From an uncultured Prevotellaceae bacterium (GTDB lineage Bacteria; Bacteroidota; Bacteroidia; Bacteroidales; Bacteroidaceae), in assembly GCA_945865175.1 (NCBI GenBank), contig CAMBDA010000002.1, positions 62,001 to 126,000 of the forward strand: a stretch of DNA of 64,000 bases, written 5' to 3'. Within the stretch, counting starts at the first letter, position 1. Each line of letters starts with the position of its first letter. The position numbers were made by a program, and so were the translations under genes. Below are positions 57,267 through 64,000 of this stretch, piece after piece. The notes beneath the pieces were generated by a model that did not search any database, was not told where the DNA came from, and saw nothing but the letters and a program-made list of their open reading frames with translations.

Positions 57267-57944
57267 TTACATTTCCATCTCTTCACCTTTCACCACCGGC
57301 AGGTGCCAATGGTACTTCACGGCGAGTACGCGCGTTACAATGACGATGATGATGCTCAGCAGGGCGTTCACTTCGGTGGTCATTCCCAGCCAGTGACACA
57401 GGCTGTACACGATGCCGCCCGACACACAGGCCAGCGCATATATCTCCTTGCGGAAGATGAGGGGGATTTCGTTGATGAACACATCACGGATTACACCTCC
57501 CGCTGCTCCCGTGATGCTGCCCATGGTGATGGCCGTCCAGTAGGGGAATCCCATGTTCAGCGTCTTCTCTATGCCGATTACGTTGAACAGCGCCAGCCCG
57601 ATGGTGTCAAAGATGAACCACGTGTTTTTCTGTCTCACCAGCTGTTTGCCGAACACAATCACCCACAGCACAGCCAGCGCACAGCAGGCGAAATAGGAGA
57701 TGTTGGTCATCCAGAAGGGATTCACGCCCAGCATCAGGTCGCGGATGGTTCCGCCACCGATGGCTGTGGCCATTCCCACAATCCATGCGCCGAAGATGTC
57801 GAACTGTTTGGCAGAGGCCAGTCTCACACCAGAGATGGCAAAGGCCAATGTACCAATAAATTCTATGACCACGAAGGAGATGGGCAGGCGCAGGGTGTGG
57901 CCCATGTCCTGAAGGATGGTCATCAACCAATCAAGAACAATCAT
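57267..57944 (-). CDS. TRIC-type cation channel (UPF0126/YadS family)
   Basis: 225 residues with seven membrane helices made of two repeats, each with a glycine-rich signature: AFAISGVRLASAKQFDIFG...GGGTIRDLMLG and GITGAAGGVIRD-type (SITGAAGGVIRDVF). Bacterial TRIC proteins form trimeric potassium-permeable channels. Its ATG overlaps the stop of the preceding dehydrogenase gene by four bases (ATGA), so translation is likely coupled. Confidence 0.92.
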   Translation of the reverse strand: MIVLDWLMTILQDMGHTLRLPISFVVIEFIGTLAFAISGVRLASAKQFDIFGAWIVGMATAIGGGTIRDLMLGVNPFWMTNISYFACCALAVLWVIVFGKQLVRQKNTWFIFDTIGLALFNVIGIEKTLNMGFPYWTAITMGSITGAAGGVIRDVFINEIPLIFRKEIYALACVSGGIVYSLCHWLGMTTEVNALLSIIIVIVTRVLAVKYHWHLPVVKGEEMEM

Positions 57945-58906
57945 TTGTTTACGATATTAGTGGGTTTTCCTTGGATAAAGGCCGCAAGGTTATCGGCACA
58001 GCAGTTTAGCAGTCGCTGGCGCGCTTCCTGGGTGGCCCATGCGATATGGGGCGTCAGCTGTACGCGTGGAGCGCTCAGCAGCGGATTGTCGGCTCTGGCA
58101 GGTTCTTCCGAGAGCACATCTGCGCAGTAGGCACCCAGATGGCCGCTGTGTAGGGCTGCTGCCACAGCATGCTCGTCCACCAGCGGACCCCTTCCTGTGT
58201 TTATCAGGATGCTGCCTTCCTTCATCTGTGCCAGCCATGCGGTGGACACCAGATGGTGGGTGTCGGGTGTGAGGGGGCAGTGGAGGGTCACCACGTCGCT
58301 TTGTGCACATAGGGCTTCCATGCTGCACGGTGTGATGAAAGGCGGAAGAGCTTCCTGGGGCTTGCTGGTGTAGGCTGTCACCTTCATTCCGAAGGCCTGG
58401 GCGATATGTGCCACGGCCATGCCTATGGCCCCCAGGCCCACAATGCCTATCGTGTGCCCATACAGTTCCTTGAGCGGGAGGTCGGTAAAGCAGAAATCCT
58501 TGCTGCTGGTCCACTTGCCTTCTTCACATACTTGGCGGGAGTAGTGCTCTACGTGGTTGCACATGGCCAGCAGGTGTGCCATCACCATCTGTGCCACGGC
58601 ATGTGTGCTATAGGCAGGGATGTTGGTCACACAGATGCCTGCCTCCCTCGCTGCATCCGTGTCCACTACGTTGTATCCGGTGGCTGTCACGCCGATATAG
58701 CGCAGTGTGGGTGCCAGACGGCAAATCAGGTCCTTGTCGATGACCACTTTATTGGTGAGGATGGCAAAGGCCCCCTCGCACCGTTGGTAGGTCTCGTGTG
58801 GTGCGGTGCGGTCGTGTCGCACCAGTGTGCCCAGTCTCTCCAGCGGTTCCCAGGACAGGTCGCCGGGGTTCATGGCAAAGCCATCCAGTACTACAATCTT
58901 TTTCAT
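57941..58906 (-). CDS. D-2-hydroxyacid dehydrogenase (glycerate/phosphoglycerate dehydrogenase-like)
   Basis: 321 residues. NAD-binding motif GIVGLGAIGMAVA (about 156-168), substrate-binding VNTGRGPLVDE-type motif (ILINTGRGPLVDE), catalytic Arg within it, Glu near 256-262 and the His in QLTPHIAWAT. The family oxidises or reduces 2-hydroxyacids such as glycerate, lactate or 3-phosphoglycerate. It lies three bases after a PqqD-like gene and overlaps the TRIC gene, so it is a firm member of the operon although its metabolic link to the neighbours is not clear. Confidence 0.92.
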   Translation of the reverse strand: MKKIVVLDGFAMNPGDLSWEPLERLGTLVRHDRTAPHETYQRCEGAFAILTNKVVIDKDLICRLAPTLRYIGVTATGYNVVDTDAAREAGICVTNIPAYSTHAVAQMVMAHLLAMCNHVEHYSRQVCEEGKWTSSKDFCFTDLPLKELYGHTIGIVGLGAIGMAVAHIAQAFGMKVTAYTSKPQEALPPFITPCSMEALCAQSDVVTLHCPLTPDTHHLVSTAWLAQMKEGSILINTGRGPLVDEHAVAAALHSGHLGAYCADVLSEEPARADNPLLSAPRVQLTPHIAWATQEARQRLLNCCADNLAAFIQGKPTNIVNK

Positions 58907-58909
58907 ATC

Positions 58910-59185
58910 TTATTTATATCCGTCAATCAGTTTCAGGCTGTCCCATTTTTCCAGCATCTGCTTCACGTCTTTCAGTGCAGTAGCCGCGTCCACTTCGTAG
59001 TGCTGGGTCACTACCGCGGCCATGCTCTCTGCATCAAAATCCTTCCCCTCCGCCCATTTCCACAAGAGGGTGGCGCTTTCGTTGAGCGAGATGATGTGGC
59101 TGAAGTCGATGTGTTCTTGGCCGTAGGCCACAATGATGTGTTCGTCACATAGTTCCTGTAGTGCGAATCCTTCCTTTATTCTCAT
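58910..59185 (-). CDS. PqqD family protein (RiPP recognition element fold)
   Basis: 91 residues. The pattern FALQELCDEHIIVAYG then FSHIISLNESATLLWKWAEGKDF and a helical end (TALKDVKQMLEKWDSLKLIDGYK) is that of PqqD-like proteins, whose winged-helix fold binds leader peptides and presents them to modifying enzymes. Usual partners are radical SAM enzymes; none is present here. The next gene upstream, 32 bp away, encodes an HPr-kinase-like protein, a pair seen repeatedly in peptide-modification loci. Confidence 0.88.
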   Translation of the reverse strand: MRIKEGFALQELCDEHIIVAYGQEHIDFSHIISLNESATLLWKWAEGKDFDAESMAAVVTQHYEVDAATALKDVKQMLEKWDSLKLIDGYK

Positions 59186-59217
59186 GTTTGTGGGTGTGCT
59201 ATGTATTATTTAATGGT

Positions 59218-60105
59218 TTATTGTATAGTATCCCGACAGAGGCGGGCGGCCGCTTCGTCGGGCCTGCATCCCAGTCGGTACATGGGGTTCAGCCTCACCA
59301 TCTCTGCCACTGTCTTGCTCACGCCCGTCTGCATGCGCTTGTCCCACACCATGCAACTCATGGCAGGCAGCAGCATGGCATAGGCCTCCAGTGGCTGATA
59401 GGGATGGATGTTGTTCTCGGGTTCCTGAAAGAGCCGGACGTATGCACCCACCGGGTGGCACACGTTGCGATAGCAGGGAGTCTTGCCGCTCCACGGACTT
59501 CCGTACACTATGGCCTTCCCTTGTTCGATGCGCACCACGGGGTTGTCGTCGTTCACCAGTTCGCATTGGTCGAAACACTGCCTCCACAGCCTTGTGTGTG
59601 TGCTTTTCCCCGTACCGCTAGGAGCAGTCATCAGGTACCCCCTTCCTTCCAGGCTCACTACCGAGGCATGCATCAGCACGGTTTTTTTGTCTGCCGTAGC
59701 GTAGGCATATGCTATCATGGTGGCGTTTCCCAGAACGAACTGTTGGTGGGATAGGGGGGTGTTCATGAGGTGCACGATGCCCTCCTGTCCATTCTTGTCG
59801 GTACAGAGGAGGCCGCAGGTGTCCCCGTTTATGTGGTGAAACACGATACAGTAGCCTTCTCCCCTCAGGTCATACACGTCATGCAGGCAGCCTCCGCAGT
59901 CAAAGGTGCCTATCAGTCCTTCCGAGGGTATGGGCAGGGTTGCTGACTGCTGGATATGGAGCGTGAACACAGGGTCCTCCTCCGTATGCGCTGCCGCAAA
60001 CGGCTGGATGGATGGCATCAGCTTTTCATGGTGTATCTTGGTGTCTTCGCACACCAGGAAAAGGTGTCCACCCACACGGTAGTACGTTCCCTTCGTGTCC
60101 GGCAT
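59218..60105 (-). CDS. HPr-kinase-like (HprK/PEP carboxykinase superfamily) protein
   Basis: 295 residues. A poorly conserved N-terminal half is followed by an HprK-type core: H146 in LMHASVV, Walker A APSGTGKST at 161-169, NDDNPVV at 185-191 with an acidic pair, and GSPWSGKTP at 202-210. HprK phosphorylates a serine on HPr. Distant homologues beside PqqD-like proteins are thought to act in peptide modification; some lasso-peptide kinases belong here. The substrate is unknown. It lies 23 bp after the exported-protein gene and 32 bp before pqqD. Confidence 0.82.
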   Translation of the reverse strand: MPDTKGTYYRVGGHLFLVCEDTKIHHEKLMPSIQPFAAAHTEEDPVFTLHIQQSATLPIPSEGLIGTFDCGGCLHDVYDLRGEGYCIVFHHINGDTCGLLCTDKNGQEGIVHLMNTPLSHQQFVLGNATMIAYAYATADKKTVLMHASVVSLEGRGYLMTAPSGTGKSTHTRLWRQCFDQCELVNDDNPVVRIEQGKAIVYGSPWSGKTPCYRNVCHPVGAYVRLFQEPENNIHPYQPLEAYAMLLPAMSCMVWDKRMQTGVSKTVAEMVRLNPMYRLGCRPDEAAARLCRDTIQ

Positions 60106-60128
60106 GGCTGTCTTCCAGATTTGCTTGG

Positions 60129-60632
60129 TTATTGTTTTTTGCGTGTCCTTTTGCCGTGTGGCTTTCCTGCGCCCTTGGCATCTGGTGTCTGAGGCGCGGC
60201 ATCGGCATCCTCGATAGTGGACTCAATCCATTCGGCGCTCGTGAAGGCAAACGCGTCCTTTTGCAGGGTCTTCACGCTCAGGTGCTGTTGCGACTGGTAG
60301 TCCTTCAGCATTTTCTGGTATTTCTTCTTGATGCGGCCCGGTTTCTTGTCGAAATACACGGCGCAGGTCATCTGATTCATGCCCTCCTGTTGTTGCAGGT
60401 AGGTGTGCAACTGTTCGCTATAGAGCTGGCGGCCCATCAGGAATCCCGTCTTTTTGGAGAGCACTGCAGAGTCAACGGGCTGGATGTCGGTAATGTAGAC
60501 CACCGAATCCAGAAAGGATGCTGCGCATCCATATATGTATATTCTTTCCCCGCTATTCTGTGGCCCTTTTGCTTGCAGGGCCAGGGTGCATACCAATGTC
60601 GCCAGTAATGTGTTGAATATCTTTCTTTTCAT
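60129..60632 (-). CDS. Exported hypothetical protein, first gene of the HprK/PqqD operon
   Basis: 167 residues from ATG 60632; an in-frame start at 60743 lies upstream of the promoter and is rejected. Signal peptide about 1-20 (IFNTLLATLVCTLALQA). The mature part has strand ERIYIYGCAASFLDSVVYITDIQ, then helices rich in Lys and Gln (RIKKKYQKMLKDYQSQ), and a basic Pro/Ala tail ending GKRTRKKQ. No family recognised. Being first in the operon it could be a substrate or partner, but nothing in the sequence proves that. Confidence 0.68.
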   Translation of the reverse strand: MKRKIFNTLLATLVCTLALQAKGPQNSGERIYIYGCAASFLDSVVYITDIQPVDSAVLSKKTGFLMGRQLYSEQLHTYLQQQEGMNQMTCAVYFDKKPGRIKKKYQKMLKDYQSQQHLSVKTLQKDAFAFTSAEWIESTIEDADAAPQTPDAKGAGKPHGKRTRKKQ

Positions 60633-60656
60633 TGAGGATAATTGTAATTTCAGGCG

Positions 60657-60687
60657 CAAATGTACATGTTTTTTCTGAATCCCGCAA
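60657..60687 (-). promoter_or_regulatory. Promoter of the seven-gene minus-strand operon
   Basis: Leftward TTG (60687-60685), 20 bp, TACATTTG (60664-60657); start near 60650. Genes from 60632 to 54748 are spaced by 23, 32, 3, -4, 5 and 12 bp, so one transcript is likely. Confidence 0.72.
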
Positions 60688-61578
60688 CACTTCCTGCCGA
60701 AATCTTGGGAGGAGCGCTTTTTTTTATTCTGTTCCAGTGGCATCCCTACCTTGCTGTCGATTCCTGTGGAGAGGGTGCCCTCGAGCCATCAGTCAGCACA
60801 CGTTTCTCCATTCCATTAGCGTATCAGGCATGTTGTGTAACTGTTTTCTAGCTAAGGCTTCCAAGCTGTCACCATTTCATGTTGAAGCACACGGCATCAG
60901 TGATAACAACGATATGTCAATGCCTTGATATGCCGTGGCATCATATCTTACCTTTTGATAAGGTTATTAATCCCTCTCAAATGACAGATATGTTCAATGC
61001 ACATAACAAAAAACAACCCTACTGTTGGTTTTCAGAATCTTCCCAACAGTAAGGTTGCTTCTCGTCAACTTATACGTAGTATTTATCAGCCAGGATGTAT
61101 CATAATCAACAACTGTGCTTTACGTCCTCTCCAGGCCCAAGGAATGGCAAGCGTTCCGCGTTCCCTGCGTTACGCATGTGAGCGCGCACACACGTTGGGG
61201 CTGCCCGATTGCACGGCGGGTCGGAAACAGGGCCGCGCCAGGTCGGAAATCGCTTGCAGGAATGAACACCTTCTCATAACTTTGCACCGTCGGAATGCCA
61301 GAAGGACTGTAGCGCGCCATCGGCAGGAGACACATAGACAGTTAAATGCCAACATCAAATGTTTTTCAAATCATGAGCGTTAAAGCAATGGAGTACAAGT
61401 CCAACCGTCTTCCCCGCCACAGGAGGCCTGCGCCTGAACAAATGCCCTTGTCGGATAATGAAAGCCCTTACTGTAGACAGGGGAATGGTTGGGAATGGCG
61501 GTGCCTGCCTCCGGCCCCCGATGATGGTTTCTATGTCCGTAATCGAGGGCCGGGGTTTTTGAGGAAACGGGCGTTTGA
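60688..61578. other. 890-bp region without a clear gene
   Basis: Contains a 9-bp hairpin TACTGTTGG (61020-61028) with CCAACAGTA (61043-61051), a GC-rich stretch at 61130-61240 unlike its flanks, a strong rightward promoter at 61254-61284, and a segment (about 61345-61588) open in several frames on both strands that resembles a dispersed Prevotella-group repeat from memory. No RNA family was recognised. Confidence 0.55.
61254..61284 (+). promoter_or_regulatory. Orphan promoter in the 60.7-61.6 kb gap
   Basis: TTG at 61254-61256, 20 bp, TAACTTTG at 61277-61284. It points toward the convergent GH127 gene with only an 80-codon frame of doubtful value between. Confidence 0.65.
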
Positions 61579-61588
61579 TTACCAATAG
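61346..61588. repeat. Possible dispersed repeat with overlapping small frames
   Basis: An 80-codon frame on the plus strand (from 61376: MSVKAMEYKSNRLPRHRR) and frames on the minus strand with YSKGFHYPTRAF overlap fully. From memory, near-identical short predicted proteins recur many times in Prevotella/Segatella proteomes, as expected from a repeated DNA element rather than a gene. The plus frame ends inside the last codons of the GH127 gene. Confidence 0.4.
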
Positions 61589-63447
61589 CCGTTGATGGCA
61601 GTCCCGCCCTTGTACATGGGTTCATACAGCAGGGGCAGCCACACACGGTAGCGGGTCTTTTCGTCCCACTGGTTTCCGGCTGAGGCAAAATCGCACAGGT
61701 GCATCTGGATGATGTCGCACTGTCTGTCGCTGTAGGTACCGTGGATGACAGGAGTAGTGAAGGTCATCCATGTGCCGGGCATCGGTGTGGCGGGAGTGAG
61801 CGTGGGCGTGCCGTTCTGGGTGGAGGCGGGCATGATGACCTCGTCCACAAATCCATCGTTGAAGCGACTGTCACGCGCCAGCACTACAGGGCCTCGCTCG
61901 TAGGCCACAAACTGCTCCAGGCGGACGATTCTTGAAGGCATGTCCACGGCAAGGCTCACCTTGTCACCCGCTTTCCATGTGCGGTCGATTACCAGGTATT
62001 GTCCTGTGGTCACTCCCTGCACCTCTTCCCCGTTCACGGTTACTGTGGCCTTGGGTGTCCATCCCGGGATGCGCAGGGCCAGCTGTGCCTGGGTCTCCTT
62101 GTCGGGAGTTACGGTGATGTCCACCTGTCCGTCCTGCGGATAGTGGGTGGCCTGTTCCAGCTGGATGGTGCGCTTGCCCAGTTTCACCTTTGCGGAAGAG
62201 GGGATATAAAGGTTCACGTCGATGCGGCTCTCCGAGGGTGTGCGGTAGGCAATGCGTGGAATCATGGCAAAGGCGCGGGGCGCATTGGCATTGCAGCAGT
62301 TTATCTTCACGTCACACTGGTGTTCGCCTTCCCGGCGGAAGCCTTCCAGCGGCACGTATTTCACAATCTGGCTATGGTCATCCTTGATGCTGGCCATCAG
62401 CGCATTGTACATGGTGCGCTCAATCTGGTCGATGTATTTGGCCTCGCCCGTTATTTCGTGGAGCCGTTCGCAGAACTGCATCCATGTGAAGGTGACACAA
62501 GTCTCCATCGTGTGGGCTGTGGGCAGCTGTTGCAGGCGCTGGCCTCCATACCAGCATTCCAGACTGCAGGCTCCGCCGGTGATGTTGATTTCCTCCTGCA
62601 TGATGTGGTTCCATGTGGACAGGGCGGCCTGCAGGTACTGCGCATTGGCGGTGAGGCGGTACATCTCCAGCAGGCCCACATAGCATGACATCATCTCATA
62701 TCCTTTTTGCCCGTTCTCGAAGCTCCACCAGCCCTGTCCTTCCTGCAGGGGATAGCGCATGCTCACGGGCACATCTGCCTTGGTCAGCAGTTTGGGCCCT
62801 TCGGCTCCCTCCATCTCTTCCACGATGTGCTTGGCAAAGTCCAGATAGCGCTGGTCTCCCGTCTCGTTGTACATGAAGGTGACAGGCTCCAGTATACTCA
62901 ATGGGGGCATTCCCCTGTACATCCCGCATCGGTTGATGTGGCGGCCGGTGCCGGGACCAATCTGTGTGATGGTGTAGTCGAGCAGCCGCTGGGCAGCCTT
63001 GAGCGCCTCCTTGTGTCCCATCAGCCTGTAGCATTTTATCAGGCCAAGCAGCGTGTATTTGCGTCCCCACACATCCCATCCTTTCAGCTGGTGCTCGGTG
63101 TCGTAGTCGCCGATGTAGCCGTCGGGCAGCTGGGTGGCTATCAGTTTCTTTTCGGCGTCCTCAATCTTGGCCAGCAGTTCCGGACTTTTGTTGTAGCGGT
63201 AGGATGAAACGGCACCCTGTATCCATTTACCCCAGAATTCACTGGCCCATCGGTTGTTTACTTCGTCTTGTAGTTTGAAGGGCTCAATCAGTTCGTCCAC
63301 CGACTGTCCTATCACGCGTTTCTCGATGCACCCGTCTATCTGGGTGCCTATGTAACCCCCGAGCTTCACGCTCTCCACTTCGCTTTTCGGTGCGCCCTGG
63401 GCCGTCAGCGCAAAGGCGAAGGGCAGGATAAAAATCATTCTTTTCAT
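61579..63447 (-). CDS. Secreted beta-L-arabinofuranosidase-like GH127 (DUF1680)
   Basis: 622 residues. Signal peptide about 1-19. The alpha/alpha barrel (about 40-400) carries the family's unusual cysteine site: E297 in CSLECWYGG, E315 and C317 in METCVTF, and the C384-C385 pair in INCCNANAPR, where one cysteine is the nucleophile and zinc is held by the rest. Beta domains follow. GH127 enzymes release beta-L-arabinofuranose from plant glycoproteins. The exact linkage is not shown. It starts 43 bp after the DUF721 gene. Confidence 0.92.
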   Translation of the reverse strand: MKRMIFILPFAFALTAQGAPKSEVESVKLGGYIGTQIDGCIEKRVIGQSVDELIEPFKLQDEVNNRWASEFWGKWIQGAVSSYRYNKSPELLAKIEDAEKKLIATQLPDGYIGDYDTEHQLKGWDVWGRKYTLLGLIKCYRLMGHKEALKAAQRLLDYTITQIGPGTGRHINRCGMYRGMPPLSILEPVTFMYNETGDQRYLDFAKHIVEEMEGAEGPKLLTKADVPVSMRYPLQEGQGWWSFENGQKGYEMMSCYVGLLEMYRLTANAQYLQAALSTWNHIMQEEINITGGACSLECWYGGQRLQQLPTAHTMETCVTFTWMQFCERLHEITGEAKYIDQIERTMYNALMASIKDDHSQIVKYVPLEGFRREGEHQCDVKINCCNANAPRAFAMIPRIAYRTPSESRIDVNLYIPSSAKVKLGKRTIQLEQATHYPQDGQVDITVTPDKETQAQLALRIPGWTPKATVTVNGEEVQGVTTGQYLVIDRTWKAGDKVSLAVDMPSRIVRLEQFVAYERGPVVLARDSRFNDGFVDEVIMPASTQNGTPTLTPATPMPGTWMTFTTPVIHGTYSDRQCDIIQMHLCDFASAGNQWDEKTRYRVWLPLLYEPMYKGGTAINGYW

Positions 63448-63489
63448 TGTAGTTGTATTTGGTTTCTAGTGAGTTGTTGCCATGGGTTG

Positions 63490-63780
63490 TCAGAAGAACC
63501 GCACTTCGCCTATTACCTGTGCCTTCACGTGCCGGTTGAGCTTTTCAGCCAGAGCGGTGCGGTTGCAACTGAGGTTCTCGCGCAGGGCGGCACTGCGTAT
63601 CTGCACATAAAGGATGCTGTTCTTGATGAAGATTTGGCCTGTGTATCTCGAAATGGCCTGCCCCACCACCTCGGGCCATGCCTGAATGATGCGATATTCA
63701 TTGAGCGGTGTCTCCAGGCCCTCGGCCCGCAGGAATTCATTGATGAGCGACCTCATGTCGCGTGCCTTCTTGTATATCAT
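63490..63780 (-). CDS. DUF721 family protein
   Basis: 96 residues. The pattern LRAEGLETPLNEYRIIQAWPEVVG, ISRYTGQIFIKNSILYVQI and ALRENLSCNRTALAEKLN is diagnostic of DUF721, related to DciA, the helicase operator/loader protein in many bacteria. Its ATG overlaps the recF stop (ATGA), a neighbour pairing common in Bacteroidetes. The likely job is in replication or repair, by family and context. Confidence 0.9.
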   Translation of the reverse strand: MIYKKARDMRSLINEFLRAEGLETPLNEYRIIQAWPEVVGQAISRYTGQIFIKNSILYVQIRSAALRENLSCNRTALAEKLNRHVKAQVIGEVRFF

Positions 63781-64000
63781 AGGTTGATTTGTCCTTGTGT
63801 CACATGGAATAGCCTGTAGTCCTCGTGCGAGTGGGAGAGGATGCTGTCCAGGTGGTCGCGGTTGGTGTCGGTGATGAATATCTGTCCAAAGGTGTCGCCT
63901 CCCACCAGTTCCACTATCTGCTCCACACGTTCTGCATCCAGTTTGTCGAAGATGTCATCGAGAAGGAGTAGGGGAGTGGTGCTCTCCTTCGTGCGGTGGA
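63777..64000 (-). CDS. recF: RecF, C-terminal part only
   Basis: The minus strand from the right edge encodes 74 residues ending GQINL. LLLLDDIFDKLDAERV is the Walker B region of the SMC-like ATPase RecF, followed by GQIFITDTNRDHLDSI, the D-loop area. RecF helps load RecA at gaps. The N-terminal part lies beyond the window. The stop overlaps the start of the DUF721 gene by the ATGA junction. Confidence 0.93.
   Translation of the reverse strand, partial: HRTKESTTPLLLLDDIFDKLDAERVEQIVELVGGDTFGQIFITDTNRDHLDSILSHSHEDYRLFHVTQGQINL

Noticed and set aside
60633..60743. N-terminal extension of the 60129 gene
   Set aside because: It would include the promoter and place the signal peptide internally; the ATG at 60632 starts a proper signal peptide.

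Overview
The window is chromosomal DNA from a member of the Bacteroidales, most likely the Prevotella/Segatella group. The reasons are the promoters (TTTG or TTG, about 20 bp, then TAnnTTTG, as used by the Bacteroidetes primary sigma factor), a short RpoD without the long N-terminal region, C-terminal tails of the form GIYI(V/I)NGKK on secreted proteins as in type IX secretion cargo, a type IX secretion plug protein, and many lipoproteins and secreted glycoside hydrolases. Both window edges cut a gene: a BASS-type transporter on the left and recF on the right.

Layout. 1-5.3 kb: rsmA and a transporter on the minus strand, diverging from a membrane protein, pepD, ridA and an esterase. 5.4-10.1 kb: HU, a glycosyltransferase, and a Wza/Wzc-type polysaccharide export pair. 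10.1-13.5 kb: a hypothetical protein, a PurF homologue lacking the glutaminase cysteine, an orphan promoter-terminator unit, a membrane J-domain protein and small ORFs. 13.4-23.9 kb: secreted CotH-type and fasciclin proteins, a split amidase-like protein with an inserted golvesin/Xly domain, and a nucleotidylyltransferase-GHMP kinase fusion with an L-rhamnose mutarotase homologue. 24-34.2 kb: a DUF418 protein, tRNA-Ser(GGA), a Na/Pi cotransporter, and an outer-membrane group (two exported proteins, OmpA, a large coiled-coil lipoprotein). 34.5-42.4 kb: rpoD, a GH30 enzyme, an HdeD-like protein, a CBM/OB-fold secreted protein, an esterase, and LemA with an M48 protease.

42.4-46.7 kb is the most striking part. 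A plasmid-type (Rep_3/RepB) initiator gene, an intergenic region with about seven 23-bp iteron-like repeats and an AT-rich stretch, a ParA ATPase, and a small ribbon-helix-helix partner lie in divergent order. They sit among ordinary chromosomal genes with no relaxase or integrase in view. Hand-counted sample lines suggest the + strand changes from C-rich to G-richer across this point. Some Prevotella species have two chromosomes, so this may be the replication origin of a second chromosome or chromid.

46.7-54.7 kb: GH36, GH16 and WbsX-like carbohydrate enzymes, a beta-propeller protein and a peptidoglycan amidase. 54.7-60.6 kb: a tight seven-gene minus-strand operon (exported protein, HPr-kinase-like protein, PqqD-like protein, 2-hydroxyacid dehydrogenase, TRIC channel, type IX plug, AmpG-like transporter). 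Its kinase plus RRE pair, with no radical SAM enzyme or obvious precursor, is a candidate unstudied peptide- or protein-modifying module. 60.7-61.6 kb has no clear gene but holds a good promoter and what looks like a dispersed repeat. 61.6-64 kb: a GH127 enzyme, then a DUF721 gene overlapping recF.
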